Below, one piece after another: positions 25,547 to 37,000 of a DNA stretch of 64,000 nucleotides (position 1 is its first letter; each line of letters begins with the position of its first letter). Position numbers and translations under genes: made by a program. The DNA is from Cycas panzhihuaensis (lineage: Eukaryota; Cycadophyta): contig CM041465.1 in assembly GCA_023213395.1 (NCBI GenBank), positions 18,786,001 to 18,850,000 on the forward strand, in the 5' to 3' direction. Below the pieces are notes generated by a model, which did no database searches, was not told where the DNA came from, and saw only the letters and a program-made list of their open reading frames with translations.

Positions 25547-25692
25547 GGTTCCCTCCACGGCGATGGCAGGTTCCCTCCGTTGATTGCAGGTTCCCTCCGT
25601 TGATAGCTAGTTCCCTCCGTTGATTGCAGGTTCCCTCCGTTGATAGCATATTCCCTCCATTGATAGTTGGTTCCCTCTGTTGATTGTAGGTT
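25547..25692. repeat. 20-bp tandem repeat in the Copia-3 leader
   Basis: Seven units of GGTTCCCTCCGTTGATNGCA with few changes. Unit ends alternate between GATTGCA and GATAGC, giving a 40-bp higher period. Read on the minus strand it encodes a repeated AINGGNLQSTEGT peptide, which is the open frame 25509-25763. I take this as a non-coding tandem array. Confidence 0.92.
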
Positions 25693-25779
25693 CGTTTGCA
25701 GAGGAGTGAAAGTCTTGGCGGGTTTCCATTATTTAAAGGGCTAAGGGCACATCCAAAGGACATGCGTCAATGGATTCAG

Positions 25780-26485
25780 TGCACACAACTACTTACATTG
25801 CTGAAGTAATCAACAATATATGCTATGACTCAAGGATCATCATTTCTTCTCATGACTATTCTAAGTGTAGCCCTCTTTATTATGTTATTTACATTGAATG
25901 TACCCCATGAGAAGTTTGTCAAAAAGCTTTTTATCTATCTCATATTTGGATTTTGGTGGGTAGGCCTTGGGGTGACTTCATCAATTGGTTTAGGATCTAG
26001 CTTGCACACATTTATGCTGTACCTAGGTCCCCATATTGTATTGTTTACAATAAAGGCTACACATTGTGGTTGAGTTTATTTGAAAAAATGCCCCATATGA
26101 CACCATCTTGCTTAAAAGAGCCCCATCATGGATTGACAAAGACTGCTCAGAGTTAGGTCCTCCTTTATATCCACATTTTCTTAACTCTGAGCAATTCAGG
26201 GTACCTCTTCATATCATCTTGCCTTAGATTCAACTGGAAGCTATTCTATGGGGAATTGGGACTGCCCTTAGGGAGCTTCCTCCATTTTTTGTCTCCAGGG
26301 CAGCACGATTGTCAGGCAGGACGTTAGAAGAACTGGAAGAGTTGAATGCTTCTGTTGATGGAAATGGAACCTCTAGTCATTGGTTGTTGCAGTTAAAGCA
26401 TTGGGCATTATCAAAGTATCAACATCTGAACTTCTTTACCATACTCTTTTTTGCATCGGTGCTCAATACCTTGTTTAACCTTACT
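25780..26485 (+). pseudogene. Captured KMS/VMP1-homologue fragment, antisense in the Copia-3 leader
   Basis: Plus strand, opposite to Copia-3. VMP1-like KMS proteins are multi-pass membrane proteins of the plant secretory system (family knowledge). 25825-26073 reads a membrane segment, PHEKFVKKLF, then WWVGLGVTSSIGLGSSLHTF and YLGPHIVLFTIKA. After shifts, 26220-26480 reads IQLEAILWGIGTALRELPPF, SRAARLSGRTLEELEELNAS and SKYQHLNFFTILFFASV. About 220 codons follow family order with no intron, suggesting origin from spliced RNA. It stops within a few bases of the primer-binding site at 26494. Confidence 0.85.
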
Positions 26486-26494
26486 CTGATACCA
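26482..26494 (-). promoter_or_regulatory. Primer-binding site of Copia-3
   Basis: Minus strand TGGTATCAGAGTA directly after the 5' LTR; matches tRNA-iMet for 11 of the first 12 bases. The KMS/VMP1 fragment begins right after it. Confidence 0.85.
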
Positions 26495-26931
26495 TGTGAG
26501 AATAGGCACATGTATAATGTCATAGGATCACAAGAACAATAAAGACACAAGAGAAAGAGACATTGCACAGGTACACATTGTTTGACAGGTGGAAAACCCC
26601 TTATGGGGAAGAAAAACCACCTCCTAAAGCTAAAAATTATTAATCAAATAGACTTATACATAGACCTTAAAGATACCCACTACATACACGAAACCAACCT
26701 TGAAACCAACTTCTAGACAACCTCCTAGATTCTTGGAACCACCTCTTTGAATCTAGGAGAAGATATAAATAACAAGAGAGGTTCGTTGAAATGTGGGGTT
26801 ACGTATTTCAATGACCTTTCACATAATATTAAAATTAAATTCTAAATATAAATCATTGGAATCACTTAAATAATCATTTACACATGTGACTAAATAAGAC
26901 ATAATATAAAGTTACATTAATAATCCTAACA
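26495..26931 (-). repeat. 5' LTR of Copia-3
   Basis: 437 bp, same length as 19365-19801 and closely similar by eye. On the minus strand a TATTTATATC stretch is the likely TATA region. Confidence 0.92.
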
Positions 26932-26936
26932 CTCTT

Positions 26937-28340
26937 CAATCTCTACTTGTGTAGAACTTCTTATTGAGAATCTGTTAACCAATACTTATTTGGTTGACTC
27001 ATCTAAAAAATAAGCTGACCCTGAGACTATAGAATCCTTATCCACACAAGTCTAGAATTAGACTCTATCTGAACCAATCATAATAGATCCTTTTTCTCAA
27101 GCTAGTTTCTCATCTCAACCTATAACTTTAGGAATTGTTACAAACAAACAGCCCATATAGGCATAGAAAACACTATTCGATGTTTGATATGATGTAGGTA
27201 ATTCTTTAGATACCAAGAGAACTCACGCTCAAAAATTATAAGCTAATTATGTATTAATAGATAAAATAATGGCTAACAATGATCCTAAAACCTTTAAACA
27301 AGTAAGCAACAAGCCTATATGACAACAAGCCATGAAAATTGAAATTGATGCTTTAAACAAGAATTCAACTTGGGTTCTTGTTCCACTTTCACAATGGAAA
27401 AATATTGTTGATTGTAAATGGGTTTATCGAACCAAATATAATTCAACATACACTATTAAAAAGCATAAAGCTTGCCTAGTTATGAAAGGATTCTCTCAAA
27501 TCGATGGTATAGACTATAATAAAACTTTCATACCTATTGCAAAGATGAATACTATTAAAACTATTATTGCCCTAGCAGCAAAATTCAGTTGGAAAATCCA
27601 TCAAATGGATGTTAAGAGCACTTTTATAAATGGTGATCTTAAAGAAGAAATCTACATGACTCAACCACCTAGTTTTATTGACAACTTTAATTTAGTTTGT
27701 AAACTAAAAAAATCAATCTATGGATTGAAACAAGCTCTTCGAGCTTGGTATACGAAAGTTGATGACTACCTAATTCAAATTAGATACATTAGATGTATCA
27801 GTGATCTAAATCTCTATTTCAAACATGACAATAAGAATCTTACCATATTAATCATATATGTTGATGATATAATCATCACTAGATCTTCAAACAACAACAT
27901 TCATCAACTAAAAATAACCTTGATGACTAAATTCGAAATGACCGATCTAGGTCTTCTACACTATTTTCCTAGATTACAAATTTACTAACATGATTAAAAA
28001 ATAACTATATCTCAACCAAAATACATTGTAGACTTAATCAAAAGATTTAACATGGAAAATGCTAAACCTACTTCTAATTCCCTATAATCAAGAGTTAAAT
28101 TATCTACTAATTGTTCTATACTACTTTGTGATCCAACTTTATATAGGTAACTTATTAGTAGCCTTATTTATTTAACACATACGTGACCTGATATATCCTA
28201 TGGTGTTGTTTTATGTTCACGTTATATGCAAAAACCACATGAATCACACTAGAAAGTTGCTAAACGTATTCTTCGATTTCTCTAAAATAATATTTTTTAT
28301 GGCCTAATAAGTCTTGCAATAATCCTATATCCTTAACAGG
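26937..28340 (+). pseudogene. pol: Copia-2 reverse transcriptase (continuation after Copia-3)
   Basis: 27332-27988 is open for 218 codons: NSTWVLVPLSQWKNIVDCKW, then [36 protein letters not shown] and the active site IYVDDIIITRS (about 27860). A stop follows LGLLHYFPRLQIY at 27986. The sequence then continues with LIKRFNMENAKP and ISYGVVLCSRYMQKPHESH. The polymerase core is intact, but the downstream part is broken. Confidence 0.9.
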
Positions 28341-28821
28341 GTATACTGATTCAAATTGGGTAGGCGACTTAAATGACCGTGAGTCAATAACAAGTTATAT
28401 GTTTTTTCTAGATTCCTCACCTATCACATGGTCCAGGAGAAAAATGTAGGCTCTAGCTCTATTAACAATCGAAGCTGAATATTGAGCACTCGTTGAAGCA
28501 AGCAAAGAAGTACTATGGATTAAATCTCTTTTAAATGAAATTGGTTTGTTTCTTAACTCTTCTATAGAACTTAAAGTTGATAATCAAAGTGTTATTGCTA
28601 TTGCTACCAATCCAGTTGCTCATTCTAGAACTAAACACATAGAATTGCATCAACATTTTATTCATAATCTTGTTATTAACAATATTATTCATCTATCTTA
28701 TTGTCCCATAGATTTACAGGTTGCTGATATCCTTACCAAGTCATTGATTGAAGTCAAGTTTCTAAACCTGCGAGATTTTCTAAAGATAAAAGAAGTCTCC
28801 ATCAAAGGGGGATCAACATGA
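28341..28821 (+). pseudogene. pol: Copia-2 RNase H and pol C-terminus
   Basis: GYTDSNWVGDLNDRESITSY begins the RNase H fold; LTIEAEY..LVEASKEVLWI follows, with one stop. The open end 28546-28821 reads ELKVDNQSVIAIATNPVAHS, RTKHIELHQHFI and VADILTKSL, the usual copia pol end. A purine run CAAAGGGGGATCAAC at 28804 lies in the last codons. Confidence 0.88.
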
Positions 28822-28862
28822 TGAAGACTTTCTTTATTCTCTTCATTATACAAAAAGTTAAC

Positions 28863-28874
28863 ATTAAAGGGGGA
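28863..28874 (+). promoter_or_regulatory. Polypurine tract of Copia-2
   Basis: TTAAAGGGGGA directly before the 3' LTR TG; primes plus-strand DNA. A very similar run lies about 65 bases upstream (28804-28814). Copia-3 shows the same pair at 19802 and near 19858 on the minus strand. Confidence 0.85.
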
Positions 28875-29317
28875 TGTTAGAAAAGTCAATGTTACTTTTT
28901 TATCATATGTCTAAATATAAATTTAAGTTATGTAAAGGTTCATTTAATAAAGTTAATGTTAATTATTGTTTATTATATAAAGGTCATTGAAATGAGCAAC
29001 TACCCATTTCAACGAACCTCTCATTCTTTAAATAGTCTTTCCTAAATTCTAGGAATTGGTTCTAGGAATCAAGGAGGCTATCATAAGCTTGTCTGAAGCT
29101 TGGTTTCCATCCTAGTTTGGTATGTAGAGGGTATTTCTTATAAGCTATTATGTAAGGGTTTTCAGGCAATAAATATTCTAATTAAAGAGGTGATTTTTCT
29201 TCCCCAGAAGGGGTTTTCCACCTGCCAAATATGTGTACATGTGCAATGTCATTTGGCACCTATGTATGGTTAATTATTTGATCATGTTGATATTGTACAT
29301 GATACCTTTCTTCTACA
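28875..29317 (+). repeat. 3' LTR of Copia-2
   Basis: 443 bp, followed by the target duplication TAAAC (29318-29322). Confidence 0.93.
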
Positions 29318-29322
29318 TAAAC

Positions 29323-29800
29323 AAAGTTATTGATTTGAAGAATAAGCTAGAAGATTTGAAATCAAACTCAATTGATGATACACTATTATTTACAGTAATT
29401 ATATTGAAACTATCAATAATATTTACAACTTTCTATACCATCTATGGAAGAGACAAATTAATGGAGGGTGAAATATTTAATGGTATTAAAAATCTTATCC
29501 TAGCTGAGAATACCAAGCTAAAATACCATGGGATACTTGGTGGTTCTAATTCAAATTAGGCCTTAGTCATGAGGACATAGAGAAAGGAAACTCTTCAAGA
29601 AGAAAATTCCATACAAAGGATAGGGGAAGAATCTTGAGAGAAGAAGAAATTCACTAGAAAATATAACTACTATAAGAAGAAAGGCTAGAGAGAGAAGAAT
29701 CACTAGTTTAAAAGATGGGATAAACACAAAGCTATCCATGATAATAAGGGAAGGAGTGTTATAACACACTATGTTAGAGTTATAACATTATTATCCAACT
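29323..29800 (+). pseudogene. gag: Copia-1 gag, C-terminal part and zinc knuckle
   Basis: Continues the gag cut at 14360 in the same phase: KVIDLKNKLEDLKSNSIDD, then a stop at 29557. Lysine-rich sequence follows with a degenerate knuckle (YNYYKKKG, with Tyr at Cys positions) near 29660. Confidence 0.75.
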
Positions 29801-31050
29801 TAAGATACAGAGATTATTAGATTTTGGACTCTAAATCTTAAAAGCACATCTCTTTTCAAAATCAAAACTTTAATCCATGGAGCATAGATCCTAGTAATGC
29901 TAAGACTATCCTTAGATATGTGAATATATTACTTATTGAAGGTGTTGGGAATATATCCTTAGAAGAAGGTAGATTTAAAGGGGTATATTATGTACCTAAG
30001 ATGAAGATGAATTTACTTTAAGCCTAATAAATCTACAAATAAGGTATAGAGGTTGAGCTTTATAAAGATAGATGCTTGATTAAGGACCATAAACAAAATT
30101 TCTGTATCATTGCTACTAAGAAAGTAAAGGATAAATTTTGGGTCTTTGGGAAATTTCAATCCTATAAGATGTCATATACTTTTGTTTCAAGAACTAATGA
30201 TGTAAATAAGTTGTGGCATGATTGCCTTGATCATCTTAATTACAAAAGTATACCACTAATAAAAAGGTTAAAAATAGTAGAAGGATTACCATCTATTTCA
30301 TGTTAAAAAAGTATGCATGAAGGGTGTTTATATGGGAAGCATCATTTCTATCCTTTTGTTTGAGATAATGCCTAAAGAGACAAGGAGAAGCTTAAATTCA
30401 TATATATAGACTTAATGGGGACACTCTTAAACCCTCCTATATCTAGAGCTCAATATACGTTGGTGTTTATTGATGATTATACTAGGAAGGCTTGGGTTTA
30501 TTTCCTTAAAAATAAGCTAGATTTGTTTGACCACTTTTATGATTGGAAAACAAGTATAGAAAATGAATGTGACAAAAATATAAAAATATTAAGTGATAAT
30601 GGCAAAGAATATGATAATCATACATTTAATCAGTTCTAATGAGATCCTGATATAAAATAAAAATTCATTATCCTATATACTCTACAATAGAATGGTGTTA
30701 CAGAGAAAAAGAGCCATACTATGATAGAAATGACAAGGCATATCGTGTATTCAAAAGACATGTCATTGATATTTTGGGTAGAAGTTATTACAACTATTAT
30801 TTACATTTTAAATAAGGTAACCACCCAAGCAGTTCAAAGTGTGACCCCAAAAGAAAAATAGATTGATTCTAAACTAGCCATTAGTCATTTGAAAACATTT
30901 GAGAGTATAACATATGCATGCATGCCTGATGATAATCATAAGAAGCTAGATTTCAAGAGTTTAGAATGCTTATTTGTGGGGTATTCCAATAAGAATAAAG
31001 ATTATAAATTGTAGGATTTATAAGGGAGAAAAATTATGATTAATTAGGAT
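29801..31050 (+). pseudogene. pol: Copia-1 protease and integrase
   Basis: After a weak protease region (GVGNISLEEGRFKGVYYVPK near 29940) the GAG-pre-integrase motif KLWHDCLDHLNYKSI appears at about 30210. The integrase core 30415-30639 reads YTLVFIDDYTRKAWVYFLKN and ILSDNGKEYDNHTF. Downstream, QNGVTEKKSHTMIEM (about 30690) keeps the Glu region and ECLFVGYSNKNKDYKL (about 30968) is the usual end. Stops separate the pieces. Confidence 0.85.
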
Positions 31051-31465
31051 GTTAAATTTGATGAGACTTTGATATATCATGCTAAATAGTCATTAGAAGA
31101 ACCATTTTGTCCCCCACTACTTTTATTTCCTAATGGAAATTCAACAACTAAAGAGGATAATGCACTAGTCACTATGATTCCAAAGGAAGCTAGATTGAGT
31201 GTATAAAGTAATAGTGAGGATCCATCACATGAAGAAGTACCCCAACACCATATCATTCTATACCATTATAGGCAAGGAATATAATAGAGGATTTTGGTGT
31301 GGCATTGTAGAACCTTACTAATGATAGAAGAACTAGAAGTCAATATGCTCATCAGACTTTGGTGGTAAATACTAATGACTCCAGTGATCTTATTTTGTAT
31401 AAAGAAATAAAGGATGATCTATGATGGAGAGCTATAATAGAGGAAGAGTATGGCTCAATCATGAA
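31051..31465 (+). pseudogene. pol: Copia-1 pol linker and start of reverse transcriptase, truncated
   Basis: The linker is decayed. Near 31395 the frame reads LILYKEIKDD, and then IIEEEYGSIMKN matches the first bases of a copia RT domain. The homology stops at about 31465, where the 7-bp repeat GTCACAT starts. The rest of RT and the 3' LTR were not found in the window. Confidence 0.65.
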
Positions 31466-31466
31466 G

Positions 31467-31489
31467 AATGTCACATGTCACATGTCACA
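31467..31489. repeat. Three tandem GTCACAT units at the Copia-1 break
   Basis: GTCACAT three times followed by GAAG, exactly where Copia-1 RT homology ends. It may mark an insertion or rearrangement junction. Confidence 0.7.
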
Positions 31490-32399
31490 TGAAGTATGTA
31501 TATACCATCCCATGATTACAGGACCATTCATTAATCTACCCAAACCATATGACCATAAAAGGAAGGTTCTAAGCCTTCCTAAGAAAGGAAATACAAGGCT
31601 TAATTTAAAAAGAGATGGTACTTCATTCATGGGTAGTGTGCCCATGACAATGCTTGTTGTTAGACCTAGTATCTAGAGTTGGCTCCACGACGTGATCCCC
31701 CATCCCAAATTGATTCTAAACTAAACTTAGACCAACCCATCTACCAAGACCTTTTCCCAAGCTATGATACTCTTGAATAACCTTTCTAATAACTAAATAG
31801 ATGAGGTAAGGGGTGCCCCTAACCTTAGAGAAAAAGGACATATACTAACCATCCATTTGATAAACCCAAGAGTAGGGCCCTCATTGATCCACTTAGTCTA
31901 ACAAGACCTACATCTCAAAATCATCCCCTCACTTTAGCACTAAGAGGAAATGGGTCATCCACATATTGGAGACCACTCAAGTATACCTAATGACTTGTAC
32001 CCAAGGAACTAAGGAAACTAGGGAGGCTTCTATATCTTAATAACCACTTAGGGACCTATCCCCCATAAAACTCCCTATCATCCTTAAGACCATTATGGTC
32101 TAACCTAGATAATATGATTTCAAATGGCCCCTTCCCCAATCGATAGGTAAGGGGAAGTCCTTTTCAAGCATTAAAGAGCTCCACATGGTGTCTACAAGCA
32201 TGTCGATGATGGACATCTTGTAGAGCTTCCTTGACTAATAAGCTCTACTCCTTGAGGCCCTTGGCCATAAGGATTCACCTATTCATGTAGTGGCCAATAC
32301 CTCTTGTGGTCCACCTATTATCTCATTCAACCTAAATGAACTACCACCTACCAGTGAGCGTGAGCACCACTAGTACTATCTATTCACCATAACAATTAA

Positions 32400-32740
32400 G
32401 ACTTATAAATTTACCCTAAAGAGGACCATTATGGATAATGGCTCTTTAATCAATGTTATGCCTATTTGGATGCTTTAGGAATTAGGCATCAAGGCTCTTA
32501 TACTTCTTTGTTGGAAATACTAAGGGTACAATGGGAGTAAGAAGGGACCTCTAGGGATCATGGCCTTGACTATCACTCTCAAAGATAAGACCATTCCCAC
32601 TAACATCATCATGCTTGATATCAATGTTGATTATAACCTCCTCTTAGGGTAACCTTAGCTAGATCAAATAGAGGTAATCTATTCTTCATTATGGGGGTAA
32701 CTCAAATTTGTCCATAATGGACAAGTGTGAGTTGTAGCTC
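32400..32740 (+). pseudogene. Gypsy-2 aspartic protease, decayed
   Basis: Reads RTIMDNGSLINVMPIWM, with DNG where DTG/DSG is expected, followed after stops by GPLGIMALTITLKDKTIPTN, MLDINVDYNLLLG and KFVHNGQV. The pattern (active site, GP-x-G flap, YNLLLGRPWL end) is that of plant gypsy proteases. Confidence 0.7.
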
Positions 32741-35190
32741 ATGAGCCTCCTCCATCTAGAACATCTCTCCCAACTTACCAAGCTATCTTTGATGTTGGAC
32801 ATAATGATCTTGATGAGCCCCAACCTTCCCTTGTAGCCTATTCTAAGGTCCTAAAACCTACCATGAGGTAGATCCACCTTTGTCAGGGCCAAATATGGTA
32901 TATTTTTCCTCCATTAGTATAGATAATTATGGTTACCTCATCATCCTTAATAACCCTAAATCAAACATTGAGGACTATGAGCCCTTTACATAGTGGGTAG
33001 CTCTTATTTCATATAAACTAGGGGAACCATCCCATGAGGATGCTTCCCCCAATTTTGGTCTTCCCCTAAGGACCCTTAATCATCTTCTCAAACCTCTATA
33101 CCTAAGTTAGCCTCCACCTTCCCCTCCTTTATGAGTAACTCCTTAAGGGGGCATCCCTGGGCTTGTTGTTCATTTGGACATTATAATATGATCCTCATGC
33201 ACTACTCCCTCATGGTCTAGGCCCTCATTAAGCATTAAAACCCATTTGACTTCCCCACCATAAAATATAAATATGGTTCAATATATGTGGGATTTCCTGG
33301 ACCCCATCACCTTGTGGCTTAATTATGATCAAGCCCCTCCTTCCTATGCTTTGGATTACAAATTAGATTCACCATTATCCCATGATAGATCCATTATTTA
33401 TGGCCCACTTAAATCTATCTCTCCCCTTGTGCTAGAGCATGACTTACTTGTCCTTAATCTTTCCCCTCATTTTGGAAAATTACCATGTGGGCCAATTAGA
33501 TAATTTTGTAGCTCACCTTGCTCTCATTGCTAAAAGTTACTTTGGTAAAAGCCTAAACTACCAACCTTGCTCTACTATGAGATTAAACTACCAACTTACT
33601 CTAAAATGAGCTTAAACCACCTTTGTTTGTAATATTCATTACTCTCATTAGGGGCATTTTATTATGTTATTCCTATTATTCTATCACATCCTTAGCCATT
33701 GGTAGGATCTTCCATCATAAGTGTAAACTATCATTTGTAGATATTATCTAAAAATGAAAATATCTTAAAAACTCTAAAACAATAACAAAAATATGTTTCT
33801 TTTAATTACACTTGAATTTTATATATTTTTTAAACTTTTGGTTCAACATCAAAATGAGCTTAAAGTATGCTTGTTTCTAATGGATGTATACTCATAAGGC
33901 ATGACTCCGCTTTATGCCCATGATGGTAACTTTTACTCTAAGATAAGCCACATCTCTCTTATAGACATCCCCCATGGGAGTATAAGACTCTTGTATGAGT
34001 ATAAAATGGTGTTTGTTGGTTACATTTCCCAGGTCATATATGCCCCTCTCTTATTGCCATTAATACACACCATTAATAACCATGTTATTTTACTTTGAGA
34101 CATTGCTTAGGGAAAACTATCCCTATGTATATCAATATTTTTTAGTCTATAGGAATATATTGCAACACTAAATTCCTATTTTATACTTATGATAACTTAT
34201 CATGCATCGAGTATTACTTGACCCTTATTTTTTTATTAATATTAGATACCACTTTTTTCCACTTAAGATGACATTACCTCTTGTATACTAGTTCCTATAG
34301 CTCACTCCCTAACTGTTACAACCCCTACTTGGCCATGTTATTAGTTTATAGGTCCCCCAACATACTATTTTATTAAGCTTTAGTCACTCTTAGTGATCCC
34401 ATATTGATATTCTCTACATGATAATCTGCTTATAACTTACTTAATTCCTAAGCTTGTGGCTTCAACTTGTGACTTTGCTCTTATACACTTGTCTTTACAG
34501 ACCCATTGCTTTTCCATGAGCCTATATTACATCCTATTTATCCCTTATTTTAGTATATAATCCTAGATCCTTATGGTTGTTAGCCTTAGGACCCTACTCC
34601 ATGCATGTTCTATGATATGGCGCTCAAAGATCTCACATAACTTACCCTTAACATCCTCATAGTTTGACCCTCTTCACTAGGTTCTTATGGTCTAGTTGTG
34701 CCATTTATTAAAGCATAGTTGGTATAATGGGTTTGCCTAACTTCCCCATGGGGTGACTCATCACTACACCTACTTGAGACCATCAAGGCTTTATCTATCT
34801 ATATGTGTATGTGTGTGTGTGTGCGTGTATGTGTATGTATATATGTATGTATGAGTTTCTAGAGGAGCATATTTGCCACCACCTACTTGGCATCCAAGGT
34901 AGGTTATACATCAATCTCATCTCCACCAATGATACATAGTTTGGATCCAGTTGTATGGGCCATTTTAGGACCTTTGAATATGGTTGTTTAGACCCACCGT
35001 GGCCTCAATCATGATTGAAACCTATTCGATATAACTATAACTTACTATGGATTTTAGAAGTAGTCATAACACTAATGCATATTTGCTCTTAAGGACTTAG
35101 TTATATTCATCGTCTTAGTCATAATTTACATACCAACATAAGTCCTTATGATGTTGGTCAATTTCTACCATCTCCTCTTATTCAATTAGT
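32741..35190 (+). other. Gypsy-2 interior, unreadable
   Basis: Plus-strand sequence of unusual C/T-rich texture. Open frames at 33273-33503 and 33901-34098 have no motif I recognise. A GT/AT-rich microsatellite lies at 34797-34855. The words TTAAACTAC and CTAAACTACC recur near 33550-33620, related to the tandem units downstream. Confidence 0.4.
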
Positions 35191-35490
35191 CACTTTGAGT
35201 TGCCTTTATATATCCCCATGGCATTGATCATCCATACCAGTGGGGGTAGCTATAGGAATCTTGGCCCTTCTTCTACAACTTAGACCATTCAAGATCATCT
35301 AAGACATGTCCTCATACACTCAGGAGTCTATTTGCTTATAACAACTAATAATATATCTAAGTACAATGCCATCATAAAATCCCTACTTAATGCTTGACAT
35401 GTTTATTGTAACCCTATTGCATTATATTATAACTCCTAACTTATTATGTCCCAGCTTACACAAGTCTACTAGGTCCATTACCCATAGTTA
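35191..35490 (+). pseudogene. Gypsy-2 RNase H-like fragment
   Basis: One frame reads HTSGGSYRNLGPS and later VYLLITTNNISKYNAIIKSL, the TNN-x-A-E-Y-x-A pattern of plant gypsy RNase H with the Glu lost. Confidence is moderate because the rest of the fold is not readable. Confidence 0.5.
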
Positions 35491-35707
35491 AGAACCTCTT
35501 CTAATTAAGCTAGGCCCCTTTTAGTCCAATTCTCTTCTGTCTCCATTTACCATATCCCATAAGGATAAAATACTCATATTGATAGATTGGTTACCTTCAT
35601 TCTTGGGCATTGTTTACCATATATGATTGATTCTCTTCTAGCCCAATAGGCCCATAATTAAGATATATGCCTAGGAGGAAAGCCCTCCTATTATTAGCTA
35701 TGGGGGC

Positions 35708-35920
35708 ACTCACTGAAGAGATTAACTATGGTGATAACCTTGGGTATTCTTGGCCTATCTTTGGAGCTAGGCCATGCTTTCAAGCTTCTCTTATTCTCCC
35801 ACCTTTGAGGGGTACTCACTGAAGAGGCTAAACTATGGTGATAACCCTGTGCTTCTTTGGGTCACCTTGGAAGCTAGGCCAAGCTATTGACATCTCATAT
35901 GCTCTAATAAGAGCCTAAAC
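35708..35920 (+). repeat. 106-bp direct duplication in Gypsy-2
   Basis: ACTCACTGAAGAG starts at 35708 and 35814; each copy continues with TAACTATGGTGATAACC and ends in GGAGCTAGGCCA or GGAAGCTAGGCCA. Confidence 0.85.
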
Positions 35921-36284
35921 CACCACCCCTTTACTCTGAAATGAGGGTAAACTACATACATACTTAGTCAGTCTATGGCTTTTCTAAGGTGCATTACTCC
36001 TTGATACCCATAACCTTGCCCTCTTTACTATTTCATTATCATTTTCTAACTCATTTGGTTCCTTTTCATGCATATTATTCAAAGCAAAAGTTATGAAAAT
36101 AATATAAAATCATTAAAATCTAAAAAAAGTATAAAATCATAAAATACAAAAAAAGTATAAAATCATAAAATACAAATATATATATATATAACAATAAAAA
36201 TTAAAAAAAAATATAAAACCCATAAAAACCAAAAATTTAGCTCTAAGACAAGACCAAAAAATTCCTCCTTTGAAATATGTTTGT

Positions 36285-36950
36285 TAATGAGGTTAAACTA
36301 TGGCATCCTACCTTAATCATGAAGTCTCCTCCTTAGGAATCTAAGGTATTACTTAATTTGTCCAAGGTTTATGGCTTCCTAGCCTAATACTAGGCTATTA
36401 TGCCTACATTATCTCATTATTAGGATAATCCACCAACCATATGATATCCTCTAAAAGAAGATTAGTAATGAGGTTAAACTATGCATCCTACCTTTGACTT
36501 ATGAGACTTCCCCTTGAATATTTAGGACACCACCCTAACTATCTAAGGCTTATGGATTTTAAGTTTAATCTTGGGCCATGATGCCCACCATATCTTATTA
36601 CCAGGGTAATTACCCAACCACTTCACATCACTTTAAAAGATAACCACTAATGAGGATAAACTATAGTGGACCTCATTTGTGCTTTCCTAGGTTTGTTACA
36701 ACCATTAAGCTACCTAGATTGATTTGGTCACTAACCTATCACCCTTCCTAGCCAAGGACACCTTTGACACAACTTGCCAACATGGATAAACTAAGGGTAA
36801 CACCTTCTAATTATTTGTTAATGAGGTAAAATTATGGAAGAGTTAGACCCTCTTTTTATATATATGAGTATATCACTAGATTAACATTATTTGTGTTGGG
36901 AACATTCACCATCTTTTAGTTGTAGGTCAAAGAGGTTCTATTACCAAGGG
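36285..36950 (+). repeat. ~180-bp tandem array in Gypsy-2
   Basis: TAATGAGGTTAAACTATG or close forms start at 36285, 36466, 36648 and 36819, giving spacings of 181, 182 and 171 bases. The units share blocks such as AAGGTTTATGG, CTATTATGCC...TCTCATTA and GGATAATCC-ACCAACCA. Divergence is high, and the last unit is partial. Confidence 0.85.
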
Positions 36951-37000
36951 GGTAATGTTTCCCAACTACTAGGAATGTCATGGACACCACAAAAAATAAA

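Larger units (their letters stand above)
31490..37000 (+). mobile_element. Gypsy-2, very decayed gypsy-like element (ends not resolved)
   Basis: A primer-site-like TTGGCTCCACGACGTG at about 31679, a gypsy protease at 32400 and an RNase H-like region near 35320 are in sense order on the plus strand. 33000-35100 should hold the rest of pol but I cannot read RT motifs there. Tandem repeats fill 35700-36950, and a purine run with AAGGGGGTAATG at about 36948 could be the polypurine tract. LTRs could not be paired, so both limits are estimates. Confidence 0.5.

Noticed and set aside
25825-26542. A genuine KMS/VMP1 gene on the plus strand
   Set aside because: Frames shift, both ends are missing and the sequence runs into a copia primer site and LTR.
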